Assembly (NCBI RefSeq): GCF_050948175.1
Contig: NW_027490252.1
Coordinates: forward strand, 248,001 to 312,000
DNA: 64,000 bases
From: Xylocopa sonorina
Taxonomy: Eukaryota; Arthropoda; Insecta; Hymenoptera; Apidae
Reading direction: 5' to 3'
The notes beneath the pieces were generated by a model. The model searched no databases and was not told the origin of the DNA. It worked only from the letters and a program-made list of their open reading frames with translations. Positions 38,667 through 53,300 of the stretch are shown here, in pieces. The first letter of the stretch is position 1. The number at the start of each line of letters is the position of its first letter. The translations under genes were made by a program, and so were the position numbers.

Positions 38667-41600
38667 AATATTAAATCTTATCACGAAACATATAAATGAG
38701 ATGCGATATCGCGATTTAAGTAGCATTAGAACTCTATTGCTACGATACGTAGACATCTGAATACGCTATTTCCTAGCTAGGAAGCGTCGCATTTACATTC
38801 GTCTGGAGTGAATACGAGGTAAACGTGACACTTCGCAATGAATATTATATCTTATCATGAAGCATAGGAATGAAATGCGATATCGCGTTTTGAGAGGCAT
38901 TAGAACGCAATAGCTACGATACGTAGACTTCTGCAAACGCTATTTCCTAGCAAGCAATAGTCGCATTTACATTCTTTTGAAGTGAATACAAGGTATACAT
39001 GACACTTCGCAATGAATATTATATCTTATCATGAAACATAGAAGAGAGATGAGATATCGCGTTTTAAGAAGCATTAGAACTCTATGGCCTCGACGCGTAG
39101 ACATCTGCAGACGCTATTTCCTAGCATGGAAGTGTCGCACTTACATTCCTTTGAAGTGAATACGAGGTGTACATGACACTTCGCAATTAATATTATATCG
39201 TATCACGAAACATAGAAATGAGAGGCGATATCGCGATTTAAGTAGCATTAGAACTCTATCGCTACGATACGTAGACATCTGCAAACGCTATTTCCTAGCA
39301 TGGATGTGTCGCACTTAAATTCTTTTGAAGTGAATACGGGGTATACACGACACTTCGCAATGATTATTATATCTTATCACGAAACATATAAATGAGATGC
39401 GATATCGCGATTTAAGTAGCATTAGAACTCTATTGCTACGATACGTAGACATCTGCAAACGCTATTTCCTAGCAAGCAATAGTCGTATTTACATTCCTTT
39501 GAAGTGAATACGAGGTATACATGACACTTCGCAATGAATATTATATCTTATCACGAAACATAGAAATGAGATGCGATATCGCGATTTAAGTAGCATTAGA
39601 ACGCTATTGCTACGATACGTAGACTTCTGCAAACGCTATTTCCTAGCAAGCAATAGTCGCATTTACATTCTTTTGAAGTGAATACGAGGTATACATGACA
39701 CTTCGCAATGAATATTATATCTTATCATGAAACATAGAAGAGAGATGAGATATCGCGTTTTAAGAAGCATTAGAACTCTATGGCCTCGACGCGTAGACAT
39801 CTGCAGACGCTATTTCCTAGCATGGAAGTGTCGCATTTACATTCCTTTGAAGTGAATGCGAGGTGTACATGACACTTCGCAATTAATATTACATCGTATC
39901 ACGAAACATAGGAATGAGAGGCGATATCGCGATTTAAGTAGCATTAGAACTCTACCGCTACGATACGTAGACATCTGCAAACGCTATTTCCTAGCATGGA
40001 GGTGTCGCACTTACATTCTTTTGAAGTGAATACGGGGTATACACGACACTTCGCAATGATTATTATATCTTATCACGAAACATATAAATGAGATGCGATA
40101 TCGCGATTTAAGTAGCATTAGAACGCTATTGCTACGATACGTAGACATCTTCAAACGCTATTTCCTAGCAAGCATTAGTCGCATTTACATTCTTTTGAAG
40201 TGAATACGAGGTGTACATGACACTTCGCAATGAATATTATATCTTATCACGAAACATATAAATGAGATGCGATATCGCGATTTAAGTAGCATTAGAACAC
40301 TATTGCTACGGTACGTAGACACCTGCAAACGCTATTTCCTAGCAAGCAATAGTCGCATTTACATACTTTTGAAGTGAATACGAGGTATACATGACACTTC
40401 GCAATGAGTATTATATCTCATCACGGAACATATAAACGAGATTTGATATCGCTATTTAAGTAGCATTAGAACGCTTTTGCTACGATACGTAGACATCTGC
40501 AGACGCTATTTCCTAGAAAGCAATAGTCGCATTTACATTCTTTTGACGTGAATACGAGGTATACATGATATTTCTCAATGAATATTATATCTCATCACGA
40601 AACCTATAGACGAGATTTGATATCGCGATTTAAGTAGCATTCGAACGCTTTTGCTACGATACGTAGACATCTGCAAACGCTATTTCCTAGCATGGAAGTG
40701 TCGCACTTACATTCTTTTGAAGTGAATACGGGGTATACACTTCGCAATGAATATTATATCTTATCATGAAACATAGAAGAGGGATGCGATATCGCGTTTT
40801 AAGTAGCATTAGAACGCTATTGCTACGATACGTAGACATCTGCAAACGCAATTTCCTAGCAAGCATTAGTCGCATTTACATTCTTTTGAAGTGAATACGA
40901 GGTGTACATGACACTTCGCAATGAATATTATATCTTATCACGAAACATAGAAATGAGAGGCGATAACGCGATTTAAGTAGCATTAGAACTCTATCGCTAC
41001 GAGACGTAGATATCTGCAAATGCTATTTCCTAGTAAGCAATAGTCGCATTTACATTCTTTTGAAGTGAATACGAGGTATACATGACACTTCGCAATGAAT
41101 ATTATATCTTATCATGAAACATAGAAGAGAGATGCGATATCGCGTTTTAAGAAGCATTAGAACTCTATTGGCTCGATGCGGAGACATCTGCAAACGCTAT
41201 TTCCTAGCATGGAAGTGTCGCACTTACATTCTTTTGAAGTGAATACGTGGTATACACGACACTTCGCAATGAATATTATATCTTATCACGAAACATATAA
41301 ATGAGATGCGATATCGCGATTTATGTAGCATTAGAACGCTATTGCTACGATACGTAGACATCTGCAAACGCAATTTCCTAGCAAGCATTAGTCGCATTTA
41401 CATTCTTTTGAAGTGAATACGAGGTGTACATGACACTTCGCAATGAATATTATATCCTATCACGAAACATAGAAATGGGAGGCGATATAGCGATATAATT
41501 AGTAGCATTAGAACTCTATCGCTACGATACGTAGACATCTGCAAATGCTATTTCCTAGCATGGACGTGTCGCATTTACATTCCTTTGAAGTGAATACGAG

Positions 41601-44600
41601 GTGTTTCATGACACTTCTCAATGAATATTATATGTTATCACGAAACATAGAAATGAGAGGCGATATCGCGATTTAAGTAGCATTAGAACTTAATCGCTAC
41701 GATACGCAGATATCTGCAAATGCTATTTCCTAGCAAGCATTAGTCGCATTTACATTCTTTTGAAGTGAATACGAGGTGTACATGACACTTCGCAATGAAT
41801 ATTATATCTTATCACGAAACATATAAATGAGATGCGATATCGCGATTTAAGTAGCATTAGAACTCTATTGCTACGGTACGTAGACATCTGCAAACGCTAT
41901 TTCCTAGCAAGCAATAGTCGCATTTACATTCTTTTGAAGTGAATACGAGGTATACATGACACTTCGCAATGAGTATTATATCTCATCACGGAACATATAT
42001 ACGAGATTTTATATCGCTATTTAAGTAGCATTAGAACGCTTTTGCAACGATACGTAGACATCTGCAGACGCTATTTCCTAGCAAGCAATAGTCGCATTTA
42101 CATTCTTTTGACGTGAATACGAGGTATACATGATATTTCTCAATGAATATTATATCTTATCTCGAAACATAGAAATGAGATGCGAAATCGCGATTTATGT
42201 AGCATTAGAACTCTATTGCCACGATACGTAGACATCTGAATACGCTATTTCCTAGCTAGGAAGTGTCGCATTTACATGCGTTTGGAGTGAATATGAGGTA
42301 TACATGACACTTCGCAATGAATATTATATCTTATCATGAAGCATAGAAATGGGATGCAATATCGCGTTTTGAGAAGCTCTACAACTCTATTGCTACGATG
42401 CGTAGGCATCTGCAAACGCTATTTCCTAGCAAGGAGTAGTCGCATTTACATTCTTTTGAAGTGAATACGAGGTATGCATGACACTTCGCAATGAATATTA
42501 TATCTTATCATGAAACATAGAAGTGAGGTGCGATATCGCGTTTTAGGAAGCATTAGAACTCTATGGCCTCGATGCGGAGACGTCTGCAAACGCTATTTCC
42601 TAGTATGGAAGTGTCGCAGTTACATTCTCTTGAAGTGAACACGAGGTACACATGACACTTCGCAAAGAATAATGTATCTTATCATGAAACATAGAAGTGA
42701 GATGCGATATCGCGTTTTAAGAAGCATTAGAACTCTATTGCTACGATACGTAGACATCTGCAAACGCTATTTCCTAGCAAGCAATAGTAGCATTTACATT
42801 CTTTTGAAGTGAATACGAGGTATGCATGACACTTCGCAATGAACATTATATCCTATCATGAAACATAGAAGAGAGATGCGATATCGCGTTTTAAGAAGCA
42901 TTAGAACGCCATTGCTACGATACGTAGACTTCTGCAAACGCTATTTCCTAGCAAGCAATAGTCGCATTTACATTCTTTTGAAGTGAATACGAGGTATACA
43001 TGACACTTCGCAATGAATATTATATCTTATCACGAAACATATAAACGAGGTGTGATATTGCGATTTAAGTAGCATTAGAACGCTTTTGCTACGATACGTA
43101 CACATCTGCAAACGCTATTTCCTAGCAAGCAATAGTAGCATTTTCATTCTTTTGACGTGAATACGAGGTATACATGACACTTCTCAATGAATATTATATC
43201 TTATCACGAAACATAGAAATGGGAGGCGATATCGCGATTTATGAAGCGTTAAAACTCTATTACTACGATACGTAGACATCTGAATACGCTATTTCCTAGC
43301 TAGGAAGTGTCGCATTTACATTCGTTTGGAGTGAATACGAGGTAAACGTGACACTTCGCAATGAATATTATATCTCATCACGAAACATATAGACGAGATT
43401 TGATATCGCGATTTAAGTAGCATTAGAACGCTTTTGCTACGATACGTAGACATCTGCAGACGCTATTTCCTAGCAAGCATTAGTCGCATTTACATTCTTT
43501 AGAAGTGAATACGAGGTGTACATGACACTTCGCAATGAATATTATATCTTATCACGAAACATAGAAATGAGATGCGATATCGCGATATAAGTAGCATTAG
43601 AACTCTATTGCTACAATACGTAGACATCTGCAAATGCTATTTCCTAGTAAGCAATAGTCGCATTTACATTCTTTTGAAGTGAATACGAGGTATACATGAC
43701 ACTTCGCAATGAATATTATATCTTATCATGAAACATAGAAGAGAGCTGCGATATCGCGTTTTAAGAAGCATTAGAACTCTATTGGCTCGATGCGGAGACA
43801 TCTGCAAACGCTATTTCCTAGCATGGAAGTGTCGCACTTACATTCTTTTGAAGTGAATACGTGGTATACACGACACTTCGCAATGAATATTATATCTTAT
43901 CACGAAACATATAAATGAGATGCGATATCGCGATTTATGTAGCATTAGAACGCTATTGCTACGATACGTAGACATCTGCAAACGCAATTTCCTAGCAAGC
44001 ATTAGTCGCATTTACATTCTTTTGAAGTGAATACGAGGTGTACATGACACTTCGCAATGAATATTATATCCTATCACGAAACATAGAAATGGGAGGCGAT
44101 ATAGCGATATAATTAGTAGCATTAGAACTCTATCGCTACGATACGTAGACATCTGCAAATGCTATTTCCTAGCATGGACGTGTCGCATTTACATTCCTTT
44201 GAAGTGAATACGAGGTGTTTCATGACACTTCTCAATGAATATTATATGTTATCACGAAACATAGAAATGAGAGGCGATATCGCGATTTAAGTAGCATTAG
44301 AACTTAATCGCTACGATACGCAGATATCTGCAAATGCTATTTCCTAGCAAGCATTAGTCGCATTTACATTCTTTTGAAGTGAATACGAGGTGTACATGAC
44401 ACTTCGCAATGAATATTATATCTTATCACGAAACATATAAATGAGATGCGATATCGCGATTTAAGTAGCATAAGAACTCTATTGCTACGGTACGTAGACA
44501 TCTGCAAACGCTATTTCCTAGCAAGCAATAGTCGCATTTACATTCTTTTGAAGTGAATACTAGGTATACATGACACTTCGCAATGAGTATTATATCTCAT

Positions 44601-46678
44601 CACGGAACATATATACGAGATTTTATATCGCTATTTAAGTAGCATTAGAACGCTTTTGCTACGATACGTAGACATCTGCAGACGCTATTTCCTAGCAAGC
44701 AATAGTCGCATTTACATTCTTTTGACGTGAATACGAGGTATACATGATATTTCTCAATGAATATTATATCTTATCTCGAAACATAGAAATGAGATGCGAA
44801 ATCGCGATTTATGTAGCATTAGAACTCTATTGCCACGATACGTAGACATCTGAATACGCTATTGCTTAGCTAGGAAGTGTCGCATTTACATGCGTTTGGA
44901 GTGAATATGAGGTATACATGACACTTCGCAATGAATATTATATCTTATCATGAAGCATAGAAATGGGATGCAATATCGCGTTTTGAGAAGCTCTACAACT
45001 CTATTGCTACGATACGTAGACATCTGCAAACGCTATTTCCTAGCAAGCATTAGTCGCATTTACATTCTTTAGAAGTGAATACGAGGTGTACATGACACTT
45101 CGCAATGAATATTATATCTTATCACGAAACATAGAAATGAGATGCGATATCGCGATATAAGTAGCATTAGAACTCTATTGCTACAATACGTAGACATCTG
45201 AATACGTCATTTCCTAGCATGGACGTGTCGCATTTACATTCCTTTGAAGTGAATACGATGTGTTTCATGACACTTCGCAATGAATATTATATCTTATCAA
45301 GAAACATAGAAATGAGAGGCGATAACGCGATTTAAGTAGCATTAGAACTCTATCGCTACGATACGTAGATATCTGCAAATGCTATTTCCTAGTAAGCAAT
45401 AGTCGCATTTACATTCTTTTGAAGTGAATACGAGGTATACATGACACTTCGCAATGAATATTATATCTCATCACGAAACCTATAGACGAGATTTGATATC
45501 GCGATTTAAGTAGCATTCGAACGCTTTTGCTACGATACGTAGACATCTGCAGACGCTATTTCCTAGCAAGCAATAGTCGCATGTACATTCTTTTGACGTG
45601 AATACGAGGTATACATGACACTTCTCAATGAATATTATATCTTATCACGAAACATATAAATGAGATGCGATATCGCGATTTATGTAGCATTAGAACGCTA
45701 TTGCTACGATACGTAGACATCTGCAAACGCAATTTCCTAGCAAGCATTAGTCGCATTTACATTCTTTTGAAGTGAATACGAGGTGTACATGACACTTCGC
45801 AATGAATATTATATCTTATCACGAAACATAGAAATGGGAGGCGATATCGCGATATAATTAGTAGCATTAGAACTCTATCGCTACGATACGTAGGCATCTG
45901 CAAATGCTATTTCCTAGCATGGACGTGTCGCATTTACATTCCTTTGAAGTGAATACGAGGTGTTTCATGACACTTCTCAATGAATATTATATCTTATCAC
46001 GAAACATATAGACGAGATTTGATATCGCGATTTAAGTAGCATTAGAACGCTATTGCTACGATACGTAGACATCTGCAAACGCTATTTCCTAGCAAGGAAG
46101 TGTCGCATTTACATTCACTTGAAGTATAGATGAGATATACAAAACACTGCACAATGAATATTATATCTTATCATGGAACATAGAAATGAGATGCGATATG
46201 GCGATTTAAGAAGCATTAGATGCCTATTGGTTCGATACGTAGACATCTGCAAACGCTACTTCTTAGCAAGGAAGTGTTGCGTTTACATTCTTTTGATGTG
46301 AATACGAGGTATACATAACACTTCGCAATGAAAATTATATATTATCATGAAACATAGAAATGAGAAGCGATATCGCGTTTTGAGAAGCATTAGAACTCTA
46401 ATGCCACGAAACGTAGACATCTGCAAACGCTACTTCTTAGCAAGGAAGTGTCGCATTTACATTCTTTTGAAAGGAATACGAGGTATACATGACACTTCGC
46501 AATGAATATTATATCTTATCATGAAACGTAGATATGAGTTGCGATATGACGGTTTAAGAAGCATTAGAAAACTATTGCTTCGATACGTAGACATCTGCAA
46601 ACGCTATTTCCATGCAAGGAAGTGTCGCATTTACATTCTTTTGAAGTGAATACGAGGTATACATGACACTTCGCAATG
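38667..46678 (+). repeat. Higher-order repeat 2, copy 2 (8012 bp)
   Basis: Repeats copy 1 at offset 7316 in its first part and 8012 after about 39800. The 696-bp difference equals exactly four monomers. The extra block is seen as two versions of the ACATTCCTTTGAAGTGAA...CGCAATTAATATT monomers, near 39140 and 39836. Landmark: the GGGGTATACACTTCGC deletion variant at 32718 recurs at 40730. Only scattered substitutions separate the copies. Confidence 0.9.
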
Positions 46679-47329
46679 AATATTATATCTTATCACGAAA
46701 CATATAAATGAGATGCGATATCGCGATTTAAGTAGCATTAGAATTCTATTGCTACGATATGTAGGCATCTGCAAACGCTATTTCCTAGCATGGACGTGTG
46801 GCGCTTACATTCTTTTGAAGTGAATACGAGGTATACACGACACTTGGCAATGGATATAATATCTTATCACGAAACATATAAATGAGATGCGATATCGCGA
46901 TTTAAGCAGCATTAGAAATCTATTGCTACGATACGTAGACATCTGCGGACTCTATTTCCTAGCATGGAAGTGTCGTATTTACATTCTTTTGAAGTGAATA
47001 CGAGGTACACATGACACTTCGCAATGAATATTATATCTTATCATGAGACATAGAAATGATATGCGATATTGCGTTTTAAGAAGCACTAGAACTCTATTGC
47101 TTCGATACGTAGACTTCTGGAAACGCTATTTCCTAGCATGGAAGTGTCGCATTTACATTCTTTTGAATTGAATACGAGGTACACATAACACTGCACAATG
47201 AATATTATATCTAATCATGAAACATAGAAATGAGGTGCGATATCGCGTTTTAAGGAGAATTAGAACTCTATAGCTTCGATACAGAGATATATTGGGAACT
47301 GAATTTCCTAGAGAGGAAGTGTCGCATTT
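46679..47329 (+). repeat. Forward satellite next to GC island B
   Basis: About four monomers that match the segment before island A, with one extra monomer (CGGACTCTATTTCC variant). It ends at the same point (GTCGCATTT then TGTGACG) as at 905/906. Confidence 0.9.
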
Positions 47330-48073
47330 TGTGACGTCAGGCGTACCGCCTGCCACCCATCAACCTTCTCGCACCCCCCAGCATCAACCCCTGGACGCAT
47401 GCAACCAGCCAAACTCGCCTGCAGAACCAGCAACTGTAAGTGTTCGCACGCGCATACCTGCACGCGCTCACTCACACCGAGTTCCGCTGCCTCACTCGCA
47501 CCACCGAGTATACCTGTCTCTCTGGCACCAAGGACGGGCAGCCCTATCTCCCTCGCACCGAGGATTGCGTCCAGCAGGAAGACGTAGCCGCAGCCCATCA
47601 CCTGAATGGGGTCTTTTCCAATTCGGGGAACAGTATCTGCTAGAACCTATATATTACTTCTAAGCTAGGACATACATACCATATCATGACGCATATATAA
47701 GAATTCCTAGATCTAAGTTACACTAAGTAAGATGCGTCCGGCATGCGGCATGCGCCGCTAGCCCCACCACGAACAGCGGGTCCCCACTCGCTGGACCGGG
47801 CGCTCTCCGCCTCGAGACGCGAGTCCCCCACTCGCGGGACCGCGATCTCCCTACCACGAGCGTTCGCGACCGTAGCGTCCCGCGAACCGAGGAGGTCAGA
47901 GACGCGTCTCCAGAGCACACACTCTGACTCGAGATCTCCTACCGAGGGGTCGAAACCTCTAGTTCTAGATCGTTAGCCACCTCAATGTGAGGTTCAGGCA
48001 TCGTATTTCTATTTCCGAAAAATAGGCTCGTGTCGTAAAGCGTCCGGAGCAACGGAAAATAGTTTCACCGGAC
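47330..48073. other. GC-rich island B, second copy at the strand switch
   Basis: Same length and junctions as the island at 906-1649, offset 46424, with about ten substitutions by eye. The TGACGTCA palindrome, the TATATAAG box and the CACCGAG and CCACTCGC repeats are all kept. Reading frames through it differ from copy A only by amino-acid-changing substitutions as far as I checked. Confidence 0.75.
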
Positions 48074-49096
48074 GTGATACCTCGTATTCACCTCAAAAGA
48101 ATGTAAATGCGACACTACCTTCCTAGGAAATAAGGTTAGCAGATATCTACGTATCGAAGAAATAGAGCTCTAATGCTTCTTGAAACGCCATATCGTATCT
48201 CATTTCTATGTTTTATCATAAGATATAATATTCATTGCGAAGTGTCATGTATACCTCTCGTATTAAGTTCAAAAGAATGTAAGTACGACATTTCCTTGCT
48301 AGAAAATAGAGGTTGCAGGTGTCTGCGTATATTAGCAATAGAGTTCTAATGCTTCTCAAAACGCGATATAGCACCTCATTCCTATGTTTCATGATAAGAT
48401 ATAATATTCATTGCGAAGTGTCATGTATATCTCGTATTCACTTCAAAAGAGTGTAAATGCGACACTTCCATGCTAGGATATAGCTTCTGCAGATGTCTAC
48501 GTATCGTAGCATTAGAGTTCTTATGCTTCTTAAAACGCAATATCGCATCTCACTTCTATGTTTCATGGTAAGGTATGATATTCATTATGAAGTGTCATGT
48601 ATACCTCGTATTCACTTCAAAAGAATGTGAATGCGACACTGCCATGCTAGGAAATAGCGTTTGCAGATGTCTACGTATCGTAGCAATATAGTTCTAATGC
48701 ATCTTAAAACGAGATGTCGCTTCTCATTTCTATGTTTCATGATCATATATAATATTCATTGCGAAGTGTCATGTATACCTCGTATTCACTTCAAAAGGAT
48801 GTAAATGCGACACTTCCTTGCTAGGAAATAGCGTTTCCAGATGACTACGTGTCGAAACAATAGAGTTCTAATGATTCTTAAAACGCGATATTGCATCTCA
48901 CTTCTGTGTTTCATGATAAGATATAATATTCATTCCAAGTGTCTTGTATACCTCGTATTCACTTCAAGTGAATGTAAATGCGACACTTCCTTGCTAGGAA
49001 ATAGCGTTTGCAGATGTCGACGTATCGAAGAAATAGAGTTCTAGTGCTTCTTAAAACGCGGTATCGTATCTGATTTCTATGTTTCGTGATAAGATA
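48074..49096 (-). repeat. Reverse satellite array left of the mariner insertion (copy B)
   Basis: About six reverse monomers. The first two match 1650-1990 of copy A. Monomers thereafter are arranged differently from copy A. The array is interrupted inside GATAAGATA by the mariner element and resumes at 50381. Confidence 0.9.
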
Positions 49097-49126
49097 TTGG
49101 GTTGTCAACTAAGTAATTGCGGATTT
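49097..49126 (+). repeat. mariner left terminal inverted repeat
   Basis: 30 bp beginning TTGGGTTGTCAACTAAG. It differs from the other terminus at positions 4, 9 and 14. It is preceded by the TA target duplication. Confidence 0.92.
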
Positions 49127-49168
49127 TTTTTTTAAATCAAAGACAGTTTTTCATGGAACTAAATAACT

Positions 49169-50202
49169 TTATTCTTTAATGTATTGCCCATTTTGATCAG
49201 TGATCTTTTGCCATCTTTCAGGCAGCATCATATTCCCGCGTTCATAGAACTTCTGGTTTTTATTAGCAAAAAACTGAATCAGGTACGATTTGACAACATC
49301 ATCATTTTTATTGAATTTTTTATCATTCAAGGAGTTTTGTAAAAATCGAAACAAAATGGAATCAGGTGGTGCAAGATCAGGACTATATGGTGGATGTGGC
49401 AAAACATCCCAACCAAGCTCCAATAATTTTTGCCGAGTTACCAAAATGTTTGCGACCTTCCACTGTCATGATGGAATACAACACTTTTTCGATTTGTCAA
49501 TTCTGGCGGATTTTCTTCAATTGCATTGTTTAATTTCATTTGTTGTTCAATGTAGACATCAGAATTGATTGTTAGGTTGGGCGGTAAGAGTACAAAGTAT
49601 TGTAGACAATTCCTCTGAAATCCCACCAAACGGATGACAAAACCTTCTTTTGGTGAATATCAGCATTTGATGTTGTTTGAGTTGGTTCACCTGGCCTGCT
49701 ACATGATCTTTTTCGCTTGATATTGTTGCAAACAACCCACTTTTCATCGCCAGTTATCAGTCGTTTTAGAAATGGATCATTTTCATTACGTTTCTTTAGC
49801 AAATCGTAGCCGTTAAAGCATTGCGTTAAATGCGTTTCTTTCAGTTCGTGAGGAACCCATGTATCAAGATTTGAACATCGCCAAGTTGTTCTAAGTGATT
49901 TTCAATGCATGTATGTGATACATGAAGCTTCTCTGCAATCTCACGTGTTGTACTGTGACGATCCGAATTGATTATTGCTTTGATTAGGGCGTCATCATCT
50001 TCAACTGGCCGACCAGATCGTTTTTCATCTATGAGTGAAAATTACCAGAAGGAAATTTGGCAAAGCAATTTTGACACTGCCGTTCTTTTAAGGCTTCGTC
50101 ACCATAAACAGCACAAAACTTTTTATGAGCTTGCGATGCGTTTTTCCCTTTGCGAAAATAAAAAAGCAAAATATGATGAAAATGATTCCTTTGATTCTCC
50201 AT
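49169..50202 (-). pseudogene. Inactivated mariner transposase
   Basis: Encodes a cut-and-paste transposase of the DD34D mariner type, about 345 residues when intact. The span of 1034 bp is close to full length. From the ATG at 50202 the frame starts MENQRNHFHHILLFYFRKGK, followed by the helix-turn-helix DNA-binding region, the linker with REIAEKLHVSHT, then the catalytic pieces LITGDEKWV (first Asp), VVFHHD (second Asp) and HPPYSPDLAPPD (third Asp). All three acidic residues are still present, but residues after HHD and APPD are altered. At least four frameshifts separate the pieces, near 50037, 49878, 49600 and 49447, so no active protein can be made. The plus-strand frames over this stretch are shadows. 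The element could only have moved with transposase supplied from elsewhere, and the frameshifts may post-date insertion. Confidence 0.92.
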
Positions 50203-50350
50203 TTTTCAACGAAGGCCAAACGAAAACTACGCAACCGATAAAAAAACTTTTTTTACTGATTGACAGTTGAATTGGTAACTATCAAACAACAAAATGTGTT
50301 TTACATTTGTAACGCAAACCCAGAAATTCAACTGAAGCCATCTACGAGTG

Positions 50351-50380
50351 AAATCCGCAATTACTTTGTTGCCAACTCAA
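50351..50380 (-). repeat. mariner right terminal inverted repeat
   Basis: 30 bp. Read on the minus strand it begins TTGAGTTGGCAACAAAG. It is followed by the TA target duplication. It lies next to the transposase start, as expected for the 5' end of a mariner. Confidence 0.92.
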
Positions 50381-53300
50381 TATAATATTCATTGTGGAGT
50401 GTTATGTATACCTCGTATTCACTTCAAAAGAATGTGAATGCGACTCTTCCTTCCTAGGAAATATCGTCTGCAGATGTCTACGTGTCGTAGCAATAGAGTT
50501 CTAATGCTTCTTTAAACGCGATATCGCATCTCATTTCTATGTTTCATGTTAAGATATAATATTCATTGCGAAGTTTCATGTATACCTCGCATACACTTCA
50601 AATGAATGTAATTGCGACACTTCCTTGCTAGGAAATAGTGTTGGCATATGTCTACATATCGAAGCAATGGAGTTCTAATGCTTCCTAAATCGCCATATCG
50701 CATCTCATTTCTATGTTTCATGACAAGATTTAATATTCATTGTGCAGTGTTATGTATGCATCGTATTCACTTCAAAAGAATGTAAATGCGACATTTCCTT
50801 GCTAGGAAATAGCGTTTCCAGATGTCTACGTATCGTAGCAATAGTGTTCTAATGCTTCTTAAAACGCGATAGCGCTAATTATATCTATGTTTCATGATAA
50901 GGTAAAATTTTCATTGTGGAGTGCTATGTATACCTCGTGTTCACATCGAAAGAATCTAAATGCGACACACCCTTGCTTGGAAGTAGCGTTTGCAGATGTC
51001 TACGTATAGTAGCATTAGAGTTCTAACGCTTTTTAAAACGCGATATCGCATTTCATTTCTATGTTTCATGATAAGATATAATATTCATTGTGGAGACTTA
51101 GGTATACCTCGTATTCACTTCAAAAGAATGTAAATGCGACACTTCCTTGCTAGGAAATAGCGTTTCCAGAAGTTTACATATCGTAGCAAAAGAGTTCTAG
51201 TGCTTCTCAAGACGCGATATCGAATCTCATTCCTATGTTTCATGATATGATATAATATTCATTGTGGAGTGTTATGTATACCTCGTATTCACTTCAAAAG
51301 AATGTAAATGCGACACTTCCTTGCTAGGAAATAACATTTCCAGATGTCTACGCATCGTAGCAATAGAGTTATAGCGCTTCTTAAATCGCGATATCGTATC
51401 TCACTTCTATGTTTCGTAATAAGATATAATATTTATTGTAGAGCGTTATGTATACCTCGTATTCACATCCAAAGAATGTAAATGCGACACTTTCATGCTA
51501 GGAAATATTGTTTGCAGATGTCTACGTATCGTAGCAATAGAGATCTAATGCTCCATAAAACGCGATATCGCATCTCACTTCTATGTTTAATGATAAGATA
51601 TAATATTCATTGCGAAATGTCATGTATGCCTCGTATTCACTTCAAAAGAATGTAAATGCGACACTTACAAGCTAGGAAATAGCGTTTGCGGATGTCTACG
51701 TATCGTAGCAATAGAGTTCTAATGCTTCTTAAAACGAGATGTCGCATCTCATTTCTATGTTTCATGATCAGATATAATATTCATTGCGAAGTGTCATGTA
51801 TACCTCGTATTCACTTCAAAAGGATGTAAATGCGACACTTCCTTGCTAGGAGATAGCGCTTCCAGATGACCGCGTATCGTAAGAATAGAGTTCTAATACT
51901 TCTTACAACGAGATGTCGCATCTCATTTATATATTTCATGATAAGATATAATTTCCATTGCGAAGTGTCATGCATACCTCGTATTCACATCAATGGAACG
52001 TAAATGCGACACTTCCATGTCGTTTGCAGATGTCTACGTATCGTAGCAATAGAGTTCTAATGCTTCTTAGAACGCGATATCGCATTTCACTTCTATGTTT
52101 CATGATAATATATAATATTCATTGCGATGTGTCATGTATACCTCGTATTCACTTCAAAAGAATGTGAATGCGACTCTTCCTTCCTAGGAAATATCGTCTG
52201 CAGATGTCTACGTGTCGTAGCAATAGAGTTCTAATGCTTCTTTAAACGCGATATCGCATCTCATTTCTATGTTTCATGTTAAGATATAATATTCATTGCG
52301 AAGTTTCATGTATACCTCGCATACACTTCAAATGAATGTAATTGCGACACTTCCTTGCTAGGAAATAGTGTTGGCATATGTCTACATATCGAAGCAATGG
52401 AGTTCTAATGCTTCCTAAATCGCCATATCGCATCTCATTTCTATGTTTCATGACAAGATTTAATATTCATTGTGCAGTGTTATGTATACCTCGTATTCAC
52501 TTCAAAAGAATGTAAATGCGACACTTCTTTGCTAGGAAATAGCGTTTGCAGATGTCTACGTATCGTAGCAATGAAGTTCTAATGCACTCTAAATCGCGAT
52601 ATCGCATCTCATTTCTATGTTTCATGATAAGATATAATATTTATTGTGGAGACGTAAGTATACCTCGTATTCACTTAAAAAGAATGTAAATGCGACACTT
52701 CCTTCCTATCAAATAGCGTTTGCAGATGCCTCCGTATCGTAGCAATAGAGTTCCAATGCTTCTTAAATCGCGATATCGCATCTCATTTCTATGTTTCATG
52801 ACAAGATATAATATTCACTCTGGAGTGTTATGTATGCATCGTATTCACTTCAAAAGAATGTAAATGCGACATTTCCTTGCTAGGAAATAGCGTTTCCAGA
52901 TGTCTACGTATCGTAGCAATAGTGTTCTAATGCTTCTTAAAACGCGATAGCGCTAATTATTTCTATGTTTCATGATAAGGTAAAATTTTCATTGTGGAGT
53001 GCTATGTATACCTCGTATTCACATCGAAAGAATCTAAATGCGACACACCCTTGCTTGGAAGTAGCGTTTGCAGATGTCTACGTATAGTAGCATTAGAGTT
53101 CTAACGCTTTTTAAAACGCGATATCGCATTTCATTTCTATGTTTCATGATAAGATATAATATTCATTGTGGAGACTTAGGTATACCTCGTATTCACTTCA
53201 AAAGAATGTAAATGCGACACTTCCTTGCTAGGAAATAGCGTTTCCAGAAGTTTACATATCGTAGCAAAAGAGTTCTAGTGCTTCTCAAGACGCGATATCG

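Larger units (their letters stand above)
49097..50380 (-). mobile_element. mariner-family DNA transposon (1284 bp) inserted in a satellite monomer
   Basis: Full-length by its ends. The left terminus starts TTGGGTTGTCAAC and the right terminus ends GTTGCCAACTCAA. The 30-bp terminal inverted repeats (49097-49126 and 50351-50380) match at 27 positions. The flanks carry the TA duplication typical of Tc1/mariner elements (49095-49096 and 50381-50382), and removing the element plus one TA restores the satellite text AAGATATAATATTC exactly. The length is typical of mariner. The transposase gene inside is broken. No matching element was seen in the homologous array of copy A, so it inserted after the large duplication or was lost there. 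Confidence 0.95.

Noticed and set aside
17466..46678. CRISPR-like array
   Set aside because: The repeat is continuous and 174 bp long with no unique spacers, and the context is eukaryotic. It is a satellite.
49290..50270. Plus-strand frames over the mariner (92 and 100 codons)
   Set aside because: Antisense shadows of the transposase, which reads on the minus strand with recognisable catalytic motifs.
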